From Candidatus Lachnoclostridium pullistercoris (GTDB lineage: Bacteria; Bacillota; Clostridia; Lachnospirales; Lachnospiraceae): a stretch of 35,035 nt of DNA. Shown in pieces: positions 15,384 through 22,415 of this stretch (its first letter is position 1; each line of letters begins with the position of its first letter). Position numbers and translations under genes: made by a program. Location of the stretch: NCBI GenBank assembly GCA_019119775.1, contig DWWL01000082.1, forward strand, positions 1-35,035, in the 5' to 3' direction. The notes under the pieces are model-generated. The model saw only the letters and a program-made list of their open reading frames with translations. It was not told the DNA's origin and ran no database searches.

Positions 15384-16538
15384 ATGGAAGTATATTTTGA
15401 CAATTCGGCGACCACCAGAGTCCTTGACAAGGTTGTGGCCGCAATGGATCAGATGATGACGGAAAATTACGGCAATCCTTCCGCCCGCCACATTATGGGC
15501 GTGAGGGCGGAAAACGCGGTGAAGCAGGCGGCATCCCAGGTGGCGAAGACGCTGAAAGTAAAGGAGAAGGAGATCCTTTTTACTTCCGGCGGCTCCGAGT
15601 CTAACAATATGGCGCTCATCGGCACAGCTCTGGCCAATAAGCGGGCGGGAAAACACATTATCGCCTCCAATATTGAGCATCCGTCCATCTACAACACTCT
15701 GGGCTTTCTGGAGGAGATGGGCTTTGAGGTGACTTATCTCAAAGTGGACGCAAAAGGCCATGTGGACCTGGACCAGCTGCGGCAGGCCATGAGGCCGGAC
15801 ACCATTCTGGTCTCCGTCATGTATGTGAACAACGAGGTGGGAGCCGTGGAGCCGGTGGAGGAGATCGGAAAGATCGTCCACGGCGTCAATCCGGCGGCTG
15901 TCTTTCACGTGGATGCCATCCAGGCCTACGGAAAGTTCCAGATCCGTCCGAAAAAGCAGGGGATCGACCTGCTCTCCGTCAGCGGGCACAAGCTCCACGG
16001 GCCGAAGGGCATCGGTTTTCTCTACATTGACGAGCATGTGAAGATCCGCCCCATTATCTACGGCGGAGGACAGCAGAGAGGCATGCGCTCCGGCACGGAG
16101 AACGTTCCCGGGATCGTGGGAATGGGAGTGGCGGCTGAGGAGGCTTACACCGGCTTTGAGGAGAAGGTGGGGCATTTGTATGCCCTGAAGGATCACATGC
16201 TGGAGCGGCTGAGCGAGGTGGAAGGGGCTTACCCCAACAGCTATCCGGGCAAGGAGAGCGCTCCCCAGGTGGTGAGTGTCAGCTTCTCGGGAGTGCGCAG
16301 CGAAGTGCTCCTCCACGCGCTGGAGGACAAGGGGATCTACGTTTCCTCCGGCTCCGCCTGCTCTTCCAACCACCCGGATGTGAGCGGGACCTTAAAGGGG
16401 ATCGGCGTGAAGCAGGAGCTTCTGGACTCCACCCTGCGGTTCAGCTTCGGACGGTTCAACACTATAGAAGAAGTGGACTACTGCATTGAGACACTGAAGG
16501 AATTACTGCCGGTGCTTCGCCGGTATCAGAGAGGATAA
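15384..16538 (+). CDS. NifS/IscS-like cysteine desulfurase
   Basis: A 384-residue PLP enzyme that removes sulfur from L-cysteine as a persulfide and yields alanine. The N-terminus FDNSATTRVLD, the PLP lysine in SGHKLHGPKG (Lys203), and the catalytic Cys326 in SSGSACSS are all present. The SSGSACSS loop is the long type seen in IscS/NifS rather than SufS. The start at 15384 fits directly after the rsmE stop at 15382. It is followed 4 nt later by thiI, the same pairing as nifZ–thiI in Bacillus, so its main job is probably to give sulfur to ThiI for 4-thiouridine synthesis. General Fe-S duty is possible too. Confidence 0.94.
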   Translation: MEVYFDNSATTRVLDKVVAAMDQMMTENYGNPSARHIMGVRAENAVKQAASQVAKTLKVKEKEILFTSGGSESNNMALIGTALANKRAGKHIIASNIEHPSIYNTLGFLEEMGFEVTYLKVDAKGHVDLDQLRQAMRPDTILVSVMYVNNEVGAVEPVEEIGKIVHGVNPAAVFHVDAIQAYGKFQIRPKKQGIDLLSVSGHKLHGPKGIGFLYIDEHVKIRPIIYGGGQQRGMRSGTENVPGIVGMGVAAEEAYTGFEEKVGHLYALKDHMLERLSEVEGAYPNSYPGKESAPQVVSVSFSGVRSEVLLHALEDKGIYVSSGSACSSNHPDVSGTLKGIGVKQELLDSTLRFSFGRFNTIEEVDYCIETLKELLPVLRRYQRG

Positions 16539-16542
16539 ATTT

Positions 16543-17724
16543 ATGGAATTCAAGTCATTTTTAATCAAGTACGCGGAGATCGGCACAAAGGGCAAGAACC
16601 GCTACCTCTTTGAGGACGCTCTGATCAAGCAGATCAAGAGGGCCTTAAAAGAGGTGGACGGCCATTTTGTCATCACCAAAGAGTCCGGCCGCATCTACGT
16701 GGACGCGGAGGGAGAATACGATTACGACGAGACGTTAGACGCCTTAAAGCGGGTGTTCGGAATCGTGTGGATCTGCCCCATGGTCCAGTTTGAGGACCGG
16801 GATTATGAGAATATCAAAAAACAGATCGTGGCCTACATGGACGAGGTGTATCCGGACAAGCACCTGACCTTCAAGGTCAACGCCAGAAGAGGGGACAAGA
16901 GCTACCCCCACATGTCTGAGGAGATCAACCGTGACATGGGCGAGGTGATCTTAAACGCCTTCCCGGAGACGAAGGTGGACGTCCATCACCCGGACGTAAT
17001 GCTCCACATTGAGGTGCGGAAAAAAGTGAACGTCTACTCCCTGATGATCCCGGGAGCCGGCGGAATGCCGGTGGGAACCAACGGGAAGGCCATGCTCCTG
17101 CTCTCCGGCGGCATTGACAGCCCGGTGGCGGGCTGGATGATCGCCAAGAGAGGAGTAAAGATCGACGCTGTCTACTTCCACGCGCCGCCATACACCAGCG
17201 AGCGGGCAAAGCAGAAGGTGGTGGATCTGGCGAAGCTGGTGGCCAGATATTCCGGCCCCATCGCTCTCCATGTGGTGAATTTTACAGACATTCAGCTGTA
17301 CATTTATGAGAAATGTCCCCATGAGGAGCTGACTATCATTATGCGCCGCTACATGATGCGGATCGCGGAGCAGATCGCCATGGAGACCGGCTGCATCGGC
17401 CTGATCACCGGCGAGAGCATCGGACAGGTGGCTTCCCAGACCATGCAGTCCCTGCTCTGCACCAACGAGGTGTGCACCCTTCCGGTGTACCGGCCGCTCA
17501 TCGGCTTTGATAAGCAGGAGATCGTGGACATTTCCGAGAAGATCGACACCTATGAGACGTCCGTTCTCCCCTACGAGGACTGCTGCACCATCTTTGTGGC
17601 AAAGCATCCGGTGACGAAGCCCAGCCTGGAGCGGATCAAGAGATCGGAGAGAAATCTTCAGGAGAAGATCGACGAGATGGTGGCGGAGGCCATTCAGACG
17701 AAGGAGACGATCTGGTGCGACTAA
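16543..17724 (+). CDS. thiI: tRNA 4-thiouridine synthetase ThiI
   Basis: ThiI adenylates U8 of tRNA and inserts sulfur to form s4U; in some species it also serves thiazole synthesis. The 393-residue protein has an N-terminal ferredoxin-like/THUMP region (residues about 1-165) and a PP-loop ATPase with LLSGGIDSPVAGW near residues 186-198. The Cys-containing PYEDCCTIF follows near residue 347. There is no C-terminal rhodanese domain, as is usual for Firmicutes, so it depends on the upstream cysteine desulfurase. No strong plus-strand terminator follows; repeat hairpins begin 6 nt after the stop. Confidence 0.95.
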   Translation: MEFKSFLIKYAEIGTKGKNRYLFEDALIKQIKRALKEVDGHFVITKESGRIYVDAEGEYDYDETLDALKRVFGIVWICPMVQFEDRDYENIKKQIVAYMDEVYPDKHLTFKVNARRGDKSYPHMSEEINRDMGEVILNAFPETKVDVHHPDVMLHIEVRKKVNVYSLMIPGAGGMPVGTNGKAMLLLSGGIDSPVAGWMIAKRGVKIDAVYFHAPPYTSERAKQKVVDLAKLVARYSGPIALHVVNFTDIQLYIYEKCPHEELTIIMRRYMMRIAEQIAMETGCIGLITGESIGQVASQTMQSLLCTNEVCTLPVYRPLIGFDKQEIVDISEKIDTYETSVLPYEDCCTIFVAKHPVTKPSLERIKRSERNLQEKIDEMVAEAIQTKETIWCD

Positions 17725-17730
17725 GGTGCC

Positions 17731-17865
17731 GGCCATGCAAGCATGGCCGCCTGGCTCGTTGTTCGCGGAAGTCAAAACCCCGCATCAAGCTGCGGAGTAT
17801 TTGACCCTCGCGGCAGTCGCTAAATGGCCATGCAAGCATGGCCGCTTAGCTCGTTGTTCGCGGGA
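17731..17865. repeat. Pair of palindromic direct repeats flanking an inverted repeat
   Basis: Copy 1 (17731-17770) and copy 2 (17826-17865) match at 37 of 40 positions. Each starts with GGCCATGC-AA-GCATGGCC, a perfect 8-bp hairpin with a 2-nt loop, and ends in CTCGTTGTTCGCGG. Between them lies a nested inverted repeat with outer arms GTCAAA (17771) and TTTGAC (17800) and inner arms CCGCA/TGCGG. It is non-coding. It looks like a dispersed chromosomal repeat; a related hairpin is found at 21016-21033. Confidence 0.75.
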
Positions 17866-17871
17866 ATAAAG

Positions 17872-17903
17872 AAAAAGCGAAGCGCCCGAAAAGGGCGCTT
17901 CGC
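17872..17903 (-). terminator. Strong terminator for the HPr-like gene (minus strand)
   Basis: GCGAAGCGCCC (17877-17887) and GGGCGCTTCGC (17893-17903) form a perfect 11-bp stem with a 5-nt loop. On the minus strand five T residues follow directly, then a further T-rich stretch. It lies about 60 nt past the HPr-like stop codon. On the plus strand the tail is poor. Confidence 0.85.
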
Positions 17904-17963
17904 CTGCTCATTTCACAAATTAATTTTGTGCGGCGGGAAGATCCGCCGCTGACCATTCCGGGA

Positions 17964-18197
17964 TTACTCTACCATGTAGGGAGCCAGAGTGGTGAAGATG
18001 GTATCCAGGTTGGACTCTGCATGGATATTTAAGTCGATGGGCTTGGATAAATCCAGGCTGAAGATTCCCATGATGGACTTTGCGTCGATCACGTATCTTC
18101 CGGATACCAGATCAAAGTCAACGTCGAACTTGGAAAGGTCGTTCACGAAAGACTTAACTTTATCAATAGAATTTAAAGAAATACGTACAGTTTTCAT
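17964..18197 (-). CDS. HPr-family protein lacking the active-site histidine
   Basis: A 77-residue HPr-fold protein. The centre matches HPr well: DAKSIMGIFSLDLSK, with Ser41 in the place of the regulatory serine (Ser46 of Bacillus HPr). The N-terminal loop that normally reads GLHARPA is replaced by NSIDKVKSF, so the phosphoenolpyruvate-dependent His15 is missing. It therefore should not act as a PTS phosphocarrier. A regulatory role like that of Crh, which keeps Ser46 and lacks His15, is possible but not proven. GAGGAGG lies 9 nt before the ATG. It is a monocistronic gene with its own promoter and terminator, divergent from mtaB. Confidence 0.82.
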   Translation of the reverse strand: MKTVRISLNSIDKVKSFVNDLSKFDVDFDLVSGRYVIDAKSIMGIFSLDLSKPIDLNIHAESNLDTIFTTLAPYMVE

Positions 18198-18248
18198 GTT
18201 GAAACATCCTCCTCTATCTGCGGTTTCAAAAACCGTTTCTCTGATTCC

Positions 18249-18277
18249 ATAGTACAGAGGTACGGGGGAAAAGTCAA
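18249..18277 (-). promoter_or_regulatory. Promoter of the HPr-like gene
   Basis: On the minus strand TTGACT (18277-18272) and TACTAT (18254-18249) are spaced by exactly 17 nt. The leader contains a small GGTTT/AAACC hairpin. Confidence 0.7.
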
Positions 18278-18330
18278 GAGGTTCTTTTGACGAAAATGGG
18301 TGTGTACGAAAAATAAAAAAGGAGTGCGTG

Positions 18331-19665
18331 ATGAGAAAAGCTGCTTTTCACAATTTGGGATGCAAGGTGAACGCATACGAGACGGAGGCCATGGAGCAGA
18401 TGCTGGAGGCGGCGGGATACGAGATCGTCCCCTTCGCCCCGGGAGCCGACGTGTATGTGATCAATACCTGCTCCGTCACCAACATTGCGGACCGCAAGTC
18501 CAGACAGATGCTCCACCGTGCCAAGAAGATGAATCCGGCCGCCGTGGTGGTGGCCGCCGGCTGCTATGTGCAGGCGGCCGGAAAGGAGCTGATTAAGAAG
18601 GATGAGGCGGTGGACATCGTCATCGGAAATGACCGCAAGAAAGAACTGCCTCAGATCCTGGAACGGTATTTTGCGGAGCAGGAGGCGGGCGAGACAGGGG
18701 ATGAGGTCTATCTGAAGGATCTGGCCTCCCCCACAGAGTATGAGGAGCTCCACATCGACCGGGTGGCGGAACACACCAGGGCCTTTATCAAAGTGCAGGA
18801 CGGCTGCAACCAGTTCTGCAGCTACTGCATCATCCCCTACACCAGGGGCCGGGTGAGGAGCCGCCGCCCGGAGGACGTGGCGGAGGAGATCCGCGGCCTG
18901 GCGGCCAGAGGATATAAGGAGATGGTGCTGACCGGCATCCATTTAAGCTCCTACGGAGTGGATTTTGAAGGGGGAAAGCCGGGACTGATGGAGCTGATCG
19001 GGATGGTGCACCAGATCGAGGGCGTGGAGAGGATCCGGCTGGGTTCTCTGGAGCCCAGGATCATCACAGAGGAGTCGGCCCGCTTCATGGCCGGGCTTGA
19101 CAAGCTCTGTCCCCATTTCCACCTCTCTCTGCAGAGCGGCTGCGATGAGACGCTGAAGCGGATGAACCGGAAGTATACCACAGAGGAATATCTGGAAAAA
19201 TGCGGGATCCTGAGAAAGTACTTCGACCGTCCGGCCATTACCACCGACGTGATCGTGGGTTTTCCCGGGGAGACGGAAGAAGAGTTTGAGAAGACGAGAG
19301 CCTTCCTGGAACAGGTGCATTTTTACGAGATGCACGTATTTAAATATTCCCGGAGAAAAGGGACCAGGGCCGATCGGATGGAAGGCCAGGTGCCGGAGCC
19401 TGTGAAGGCGGAGAGGAGCGATATCCTGCTGGAACTGGAGAAAAAAATGTCCCAGGAATACAGGCGCGGCTGGCTGGGCGAAGAAGTGGACGTACTCCTG
19501 GAAGAGGAGGCGGTGATGGACGGAAAACCGGTCATGACCGGCTGCACGGGAGAGTACGTCAAATGTGCCGTGGAGCAGAAGCCGTGGATGACAAAGGGAA
19601 TGATGGTGAGAGGGACGGCCGTGCGCCTTTCAGAGAACGGCGTGATGGAAGTGGCCGTCCGCTGA
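18331..19665 (+). CDS. mtaB: tRNA t6A37 methylthiotransferase MtaB
   Basis: MtaB is a radical-SAM enzyme that converts t6A to ms2t6A at position 37 of ANN-decoding tRNAs. The 444-residue protein has the three N-terminal cluster-binding cysteines of the UPF0004 domain (C11, C47, C78). The radical-SAM motif CNQFCSYC (C159, C163, C166) is followed by IPYTRGRVRSR. A C-terminal TRAM-type region comes last. The start at 18331 was chosen because AAAAAAGGAG ends 6 nt upstream; the adjacent GTG at 18328 is less well placed. It heads a cluster with the DUF4430 and ECF genes but is unlikely to be functionally tied to them. Confidence 0.94.
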   Translation: MRKAAFHNLGCKVNAYETEAMEQMLEAAGYEIVPFAPGADVYVINTCSVTNIADRKSRQMLHRAKKMNPAAVVVAAGCYVQAAGKELIKKDEAVDIVIGNDRKKELPQILERYFAEQEAGETGDEVYLKDLASPTEYEELHIDRVAEHTRAFIKVQDGCNQFCSYCIIPYTRGRVRSRRPEDVAEEIRGLAARGYKEMVLTGIHLSSYGVDFEGGKPGLMELIGMVHQIEGVERIRLGSLEPRIITEESARFMAGLDKLCPHFHLSLQSGCDETLKRMNRKYTTEEYLEKCGILRKYFDRPAITTDVIVGFPGETEEEFEKTRAFLEQVHFYEMHVFKYSRRKGTRADRMEGQVPEPVKAERSDILLELEKKMSQEYRRGWLGEEVDVLLEEEAVMDGKPVMTGCTGEYVKCAVEQKPWMTKGMMVRGTAVRLSENGVMEVAVR

Positions 19666-19681
19666 AAAAGGAGAGAAAGAC

Positions 19682-20074
19682 ATGGAAAAAAAGAAACTTT
19701 GGGCGGCCGGGATCCTGCTGCTTCTGGCCTGTCTGCTGGCCGGGGCACTCTACCTCCGATTTAAGCCCGAGCCGGAGACGGGAGATAAGCACGTCACGGT
19801 GACAGTGGTCCATGGAGACGGCAGCGAGAAAGAGTTTTCCTACGACACGGACGCCGGGTATCTGGGGGAAGTGCTGGAGGAAAACGGCCTGATCTCCGGG
19901 GAGGAAGGCCAGTTCGGCCTTTTCATCACAGAGGTGGACGGAGAGACGGCCGACGAGGGAAAGGAACAGTGGTGGTGCATCACAAAGGCCGGGGAGATGG
20001 TCAGTACATCTGTGGACGGCGCAGTCATAAGCGACGGCGATCAGTTTGAGCTGACCCTGAAAGAGGGATACTGA
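19682..20074 (+). CDS. DUF4430 domain protein, membrane-anchored or lipoprotein
   Basis: A 130-residue exported protein. A Lys-rich N-terminus and a hydrophobic segment (residues about 7-25) are followed by one DUF4430 domain, a fold related to the C-terminal ligand-binding domain of transcobalamin and intrinsic factor. The core includes LGEVLEENGLI, YFITEV-like FITEVDG and the GKEQWWCITKAGE segment. LLLLAC at residues 12-17 could serve as a lipobox, so it may be lipid-anchored. The next gene, an ECF S component, starts at the base after its stop codon, which implies co-expression. Together they look like an extracellular binder plus a membrane uptake subunit. The ligand is unknown. Confidence 0.82.
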   Translation: MEKKKLWAAGILLLLACLLAGALYLRFKPEPETGDKHVTVTVVHGDGSEKEFSYDTDAGYLGEVLEENGLISGEEGQFGLFITEVDGETADEGKEQWWCITKAGEMVSTSVDGAVISDGDQFELTLKEGY

Positions 20075-20578
20075 TTGAGGGGCAGAAATACCAGGGAGCT
20101 GGCGGCGGCCGGACTGTGCGCGGCGTCAATGTTTGCCGGGCAGGTGGCCCTCGCCTCCCTCCCCAACGTGGAGATTGTTTCCCTGCTTGTTATCTGCTTT
20201 ACCCTGGCTTTCGGCCGGAAGGTGCTGTTTGTGATCTACACCTTCGTCCTTCTGGAGGGGATCTTCTACGGATTTGGAATCTGGTGGGTCAGCTATCTCT
20301 ATGTGTGGACGATCCTGGCTCTAGCGGTGATGCCTTTCCGCAGAATGGATTCCGCCGTCTTTTTTGCTCTGATCTCAGGATTTTTCGGCCTGTTTTTCGG
20401 GGCTTTCTGCTCCCTTCCCTACCTGATCGCGGGAGGAGCGGAGACGGCGTTTGCCTACTGGATCTCCGGCCTTCCCTTTGACCTCGTCCACTGCGCGGGA
20501 AATTTTTTCCTGTGCCTGGTGCTCTTTAAGCCTGTAAGCCGGGTGGTCAGGCGGCTGGTGCGGCAGATCGGGGAGTGA
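20075..20578 (+). CDS. ECF-transporter S (substrate-binding) component
   Basis: A 167-residue integral membrane protein with five or six hydrophobic segments and the look of an energy-coupling-factor S subunit. Landmarks are AAGLCAASMFAGQVALASLPN at the first segment, IYTFVLLEGIFYGFGIWWVSYLYVW in the middle (quoted in parts), and GLPFDLVHCAGNF near residue 130. It most likely starts with TTG directly after the DUF4430 stop, because the next in-frame ATG would remove part of the first segment. The shared ATPase/EcfT module would be encoded elsewhere. The substrate is unassigned; the DUF4430 partner makes a corrinoid or similar vitamin-like ligand conceivable. Confidence 0.8.
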   Translation: MRGRNTRELAAAGLCAASMFAGQVALASLPNVEIVSLLVICFTLAFGRKVLFVIYTFVLLEGIFYGFGIWWVSYLYVWTILALAVMPFRRMDSAVFFALISGFFGLFFGAFCSLPYLIAGGAETAFAYWISGLPFDLVHCAGNFFLCLVLFKPVSRVVRRLVRQIGE

Positions 20579-20588
20579 AAAAAATCCC

Positions 20589-20617
20589 TTTACGAATTTC
20601 CAATAATAGTATAGAAT
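20589..20617 (+). promoter_or_regulatory. Promoter of ireB
   Basis: TTTACG (20589-20594) and TAGAAT (20612-20617) are spaced by 17 nt, inside AGTATAGAAT, a string also found upstream of efp. The ireB start follows 31 nt later. Confidence 0.55.
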
Positions 20618-20648
20618 AATAACGAACAGTTAAAGGACGTGAGACAAT

Positions 20649-20912
20649 ATGAGCGATATTCATAATACTCAGTATTTCAAGGCAGTGCAGGAAGAGAATA
20701 AGATGGATGTGAGCGAGATCCTGGAACAGGTCTACGTGGCGCTGACGGAGAAGGGATATAATCCGATCAACCAGATCGTAGGATATATTATGTCCGGGGA
20801 TCCCACCTACATCACCAGTCATAAGAATGCCAGAAGCCTGATCATGAAGGCGGAGCGTGATGAGATCCTGGAAGAGCTGATGCAGGTATATATTGATACG
20901 AAGCTGAAGTAA
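20649..20912 (+). CDS. ireB: IreB-family regulatory phosphoprotein (UPF0297)
   Basis: An 87-residue soluble protein of the UPF0297/IreB family. In Enterococcus it is phosphorylated by the PASTA kinase IreK and affects cephalosporin resistance; the phosphorylated Thr residues lie near the N-terminus. Here the N-terminal region has Thr7 (HNTQYF), followed by the conserved [19 protein letters not shown] and [27 protein letters not shown] precedes the ATG. It leads the conserved ireB–ruvX–DUF1292 block but is followed by its own hairpin terminator and a repeat-rich gap. No PASTA kinase gene is in the window. Confidence 0.94.
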   Translation: MSDIHNTQYFKAVQEENKMDVSEILEQVYVALTEKGYNPINQIVGYIMSGDPTYITSHKNARSLIMKAERDEILEELMQVYIDTKLK

Positions 20913-20914
20913 AC

Positions 20915-20945
20915 GGCTTTCCGCAAAAGAGCGGAGGGCCTTTCC
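20915..20945 (+). terminator. Terminator after ireB
   Basis: GGCTTTCCGC (20915-20924) pairs with GCGGAGGGCC (20931-20940), a 10-bp stem with two G:T pairs, followed by TTTCC. The short T run suggests partial termination. Confidence 0.55.
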
Positions 20946-21000
20946 GGCGTGGCTGTACATGGTGCGTGCACCGAAACGCACACGTTTTTATTTTGCGCGG

Positions 21001-21108
21001 GCAGCGGGCCCAGGAGGACATGCCAGCATGTCCATCCGGCCGCTGCGGGGGACCGGATCCTCCGCAGCCTGCTGTGCCGCAGGTTTGCTGCCTCTGCAGT
21101 CTGCTGCG
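21001..21108. repeat. Nested palindromes in the ireB–ruvX gap
   Basis: The 304-nt gap has no convincing gene. GGACATGC-CA-GCATGTCC (21016-21033) has the same 8-2-8 layout and CATGC/GCATG core as the repeats at 17731 and 17826. It is enclosed by arms GCAGCGG (21001) and CCGCTGC (21040-21046). A further inverted repeat, CCGCAGC (21062) with GCTGCGG (21102), follows. After it come GCATTTGACT and GGTTCGTGAGGGAATAA, which echo TATTTGAC and GTTCGCGGGAATAA of the first locus. It looks like a diverged member of the same repeat family. Confidence 0.6.
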
Positions 21109-21141
21109 GGGCATTTGACTCAAAAGAAGGTTCGTGAGGGA

Positions 21142-21170
21142 ATAAGGGCTGCCTGTTTTGCAGCCCTTAT
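21142..21170 (+). terminator. Hairpin upstream of ruvX
   Basis: ATAAGGGCTGC (21142-21152) and GCAGCCCTTAT (21160-21170) form a perfect 11-bp stem with a 7-nt loop. No T run follows, so it may be an RNA-processing or attenuator structure rather than a true terminator. It lies 46 nt before the ruvX start. Confidence 0.4.
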
Positions 21171-21216
21171 CATCTAATAGACAGCAGTACACTGCGCCGG
21201 CCATGAGGATGATAAG

Positions 21217-21648
21217 ATGAGAATAATGGGACTGGATTACGGCTCCAAAACGGTAGGCGTGGCGGTGAGCGACGCCCTGGGACTGACGGCTCAGGGGGTG
21301 GAGACTGTCACGAGAGAGGAAGAAGGAAAGCTGCGCAGAACGCTGCGCAGGATCGAGGAGCTGGCAAAAGAATATGAGGTAGACCGGATCGTGCTGGGCT
21401 GCCCGAAAAACATGAATAATTCCCTGGGGGAGAGGGCGGAAAAGACGGAGGCGTTCAAGGAGATGCTGGAACGCCGTCTTGGGCTGCCGGTGATCCTCTG
21501 GGATGAACGTCTGACGACTGTGGCGGCGGAGCGCATTCTCATGGAGAGCGGAGTCCGCCGGGAGAACCGAAAGCAAGTGATCGACAAAGTGGCTGCGGGG
21601 CTGATCCTGCAGGGCTATCTGGATTCCCTCTGCCGGGGGAAAGAGTAG
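21217..21648 (+). CDS. ruvX: Putative pre-16S rRNA nuclease / Holliday junction resolvase RuvX (YqgF)
   Basis: A 143-residue RNase H-fold nuclease. YqgF acts in maturation of the 16S rRNA 5' end and has also been described as a Holliday junction resolvase. The N-terminal [16 protein letters not shown] holds the first catalytic Asp. [16 protein letters not shown] and LWDERLTT follow, and the C-terminal Asp in [15 protein letters not shown] is present. It sits in the conserved ireB–ruvX–DUF1292 order and starts with ATG after GAGGATGATAAG. Confidence 0.94.
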   Translation: MRIMGLDYGSKTVGVAVSDALGLTAQGVETVTREEEGKLRRTLRRIEELAKEYEVDRIVLGCPKNMNNSLGERAEKTEAFKEMLERRLGLPVILWDERLTTVAAERILMESGVRRENRKQVIDKVAAGLILQGYLDSLCRGKE

Positions 21649-21665
21649 GAGACGAAAAGACGGAT

Positions 21666-21935
21666 ATGGAAGAAACGATTATCATGACGGATGAGAACGG
21701 GGAGAGCGTGGAGTTTTACGTGCTGGAGGAGACCAGGATCCACGGCAGAAACTACCTTCTCGTGACAGACGCGCAGGAAGATGAAGACGGAGAGTGCTAT
21801 ATTTTAAGGGACATGTCCGGAGCGGATGACCCGGAGGCGGTTTACGAGTTTGTGGAGGATGACGGAGAGCTGGACGGGCTTTACCGGATCTTTTCAGAGC
21901 TTCTGGGGGATGCGGACGTGGAACTGGAAAAATAA
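21666..21935 (+). CDS. DUF1292 domain protein (YrzB-like)
   Basis: An 89-residue acidic cytoplasmic protein of the DUF1292 family. It opens with MTDENGESVEFYVLEET, has the typical NYLLVTD strand, and ends in an Asp/Glu-rich tail. No catalytic motif is seen and its function is unknown. It lies 17 nt after ruvX, as in Bacillus (yrrK–yrzB), and 15 nt before fur. Confidence 0.9.
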   Translation: MEETIIMTDENGESVEFYVLEETRIHGRNYLLVTDAQEDEDGECYILRDMSGADDPEAVYEFVEDDGELDGLYRIFSELLGDADVELEK

Positions 21936-21950
21936 GGAAAGGATGTGCAT

Positions 21951-22397
21951 ATGAATCAGGAAGATTTCAAGGAACTGCTTCGGGAAAAAGGACTGAAGGT
22001 GACTTCCCAGAGACTGCTGGTGCTGCAGATCATGGCAGAGCGTCCGGGAGAGCATCTGACAACGGAACAGATTTATGATTTGGTGAGAGAGACAAATCCC
22101 GAAGTGGGCCTGGCCACTATTTACCGCACGGTACAGGTGCTGGTAGATCTGCATTTAATCGACAAGGTAACTCTGGATGACGATGTGGCCCGCTATGAGC
22201 TGAGAAACGGAAACATGAAGCACCACCACCACCATGCCATCTGCTTAAAATGCGGCAGGGTATTTTCTTTTGAAGACGATCTGCTGGAAAATCTGGAGGC
22301 GGCTGTGGAGGACCGCCTGGGATTTACTGTGGTGGACCATGAAGTGAAACTGTACGGATACTGCAGGGACTGCAGAAAAGAAATGGAACAAGACTAG
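21951..22397 (+). CDS. Fur-family metal or peroxide-responsive repressor
   Basis: A 148-residue winged-helix repressor of the Fur/PerR/Zur family. The DNA-recognition helix region is VGLATIYRTVQVLVDLHLI (residues 52-70). A regulatory His cluster occupies residues 91-95, and the structural zinc site has C98-x2-C101 and C138-x2-C141. These features fit Fur or PerR; the sequence alone does not decide which metal or signal it senses. The start at 21951 has AAGGAAAGGA 7 nt upstream; a GTG 6 nt earlier is less likely. It is inserted into the ireB–mltG block together with rnjA. Confidence 0.92.
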   Translation: MNQEDFKELLREKGLKVTSQRLLVLQIMAERPGEHLTTEQIYDLVRETNPEVGLATIYRTVQVLVDLHLIDKVTLDDDVARYELRNGNMKHHHHHAICLKCGRVFSFEDDLLENLEAAVEDRLGFTVVDHEVKLYGYCRDCRKEMEQD

Positions 22398-22415
22398 ATT
22401 TGGAGGTTATGGATT

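Noticed and set aside
15258..16373. A 371-codon open frame on the minus strand opposite the cysteine desulfurase
   Set aside because: The plus strand has an intact, motif-complete desulfurase. Long antisense frames are expected in GC-rich coding DNA; no ribosome site or known domain is seen.
16951..17775. A 274-codon minus-strand frame opposite thiI
   Set aside because: It mirrors the thiI codons and has no recognisable domain.
17725..17963. Possible CRISPR array or tRNA in the palindromic repeats after thiI
   Set aside because: There are only two repeats with a single 55-nt structured spacer, no cas genes are near, and no cloverleaf can be folded.
20949..21177. Two open frames of 62-72 codons in the ireB–ruvX gap
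   Set aside because: They are made of nested palindromes, are rich in Ala/Cys/Arg and have no ribosome binding site.
22221..22235. Run of five histidines in the Fur-family protein, looking like a tag
   Set aside because: It lies at the position of the natural His-rich metal-binding loop of Fur/PerR proteins and is followed by the normal CxxC.
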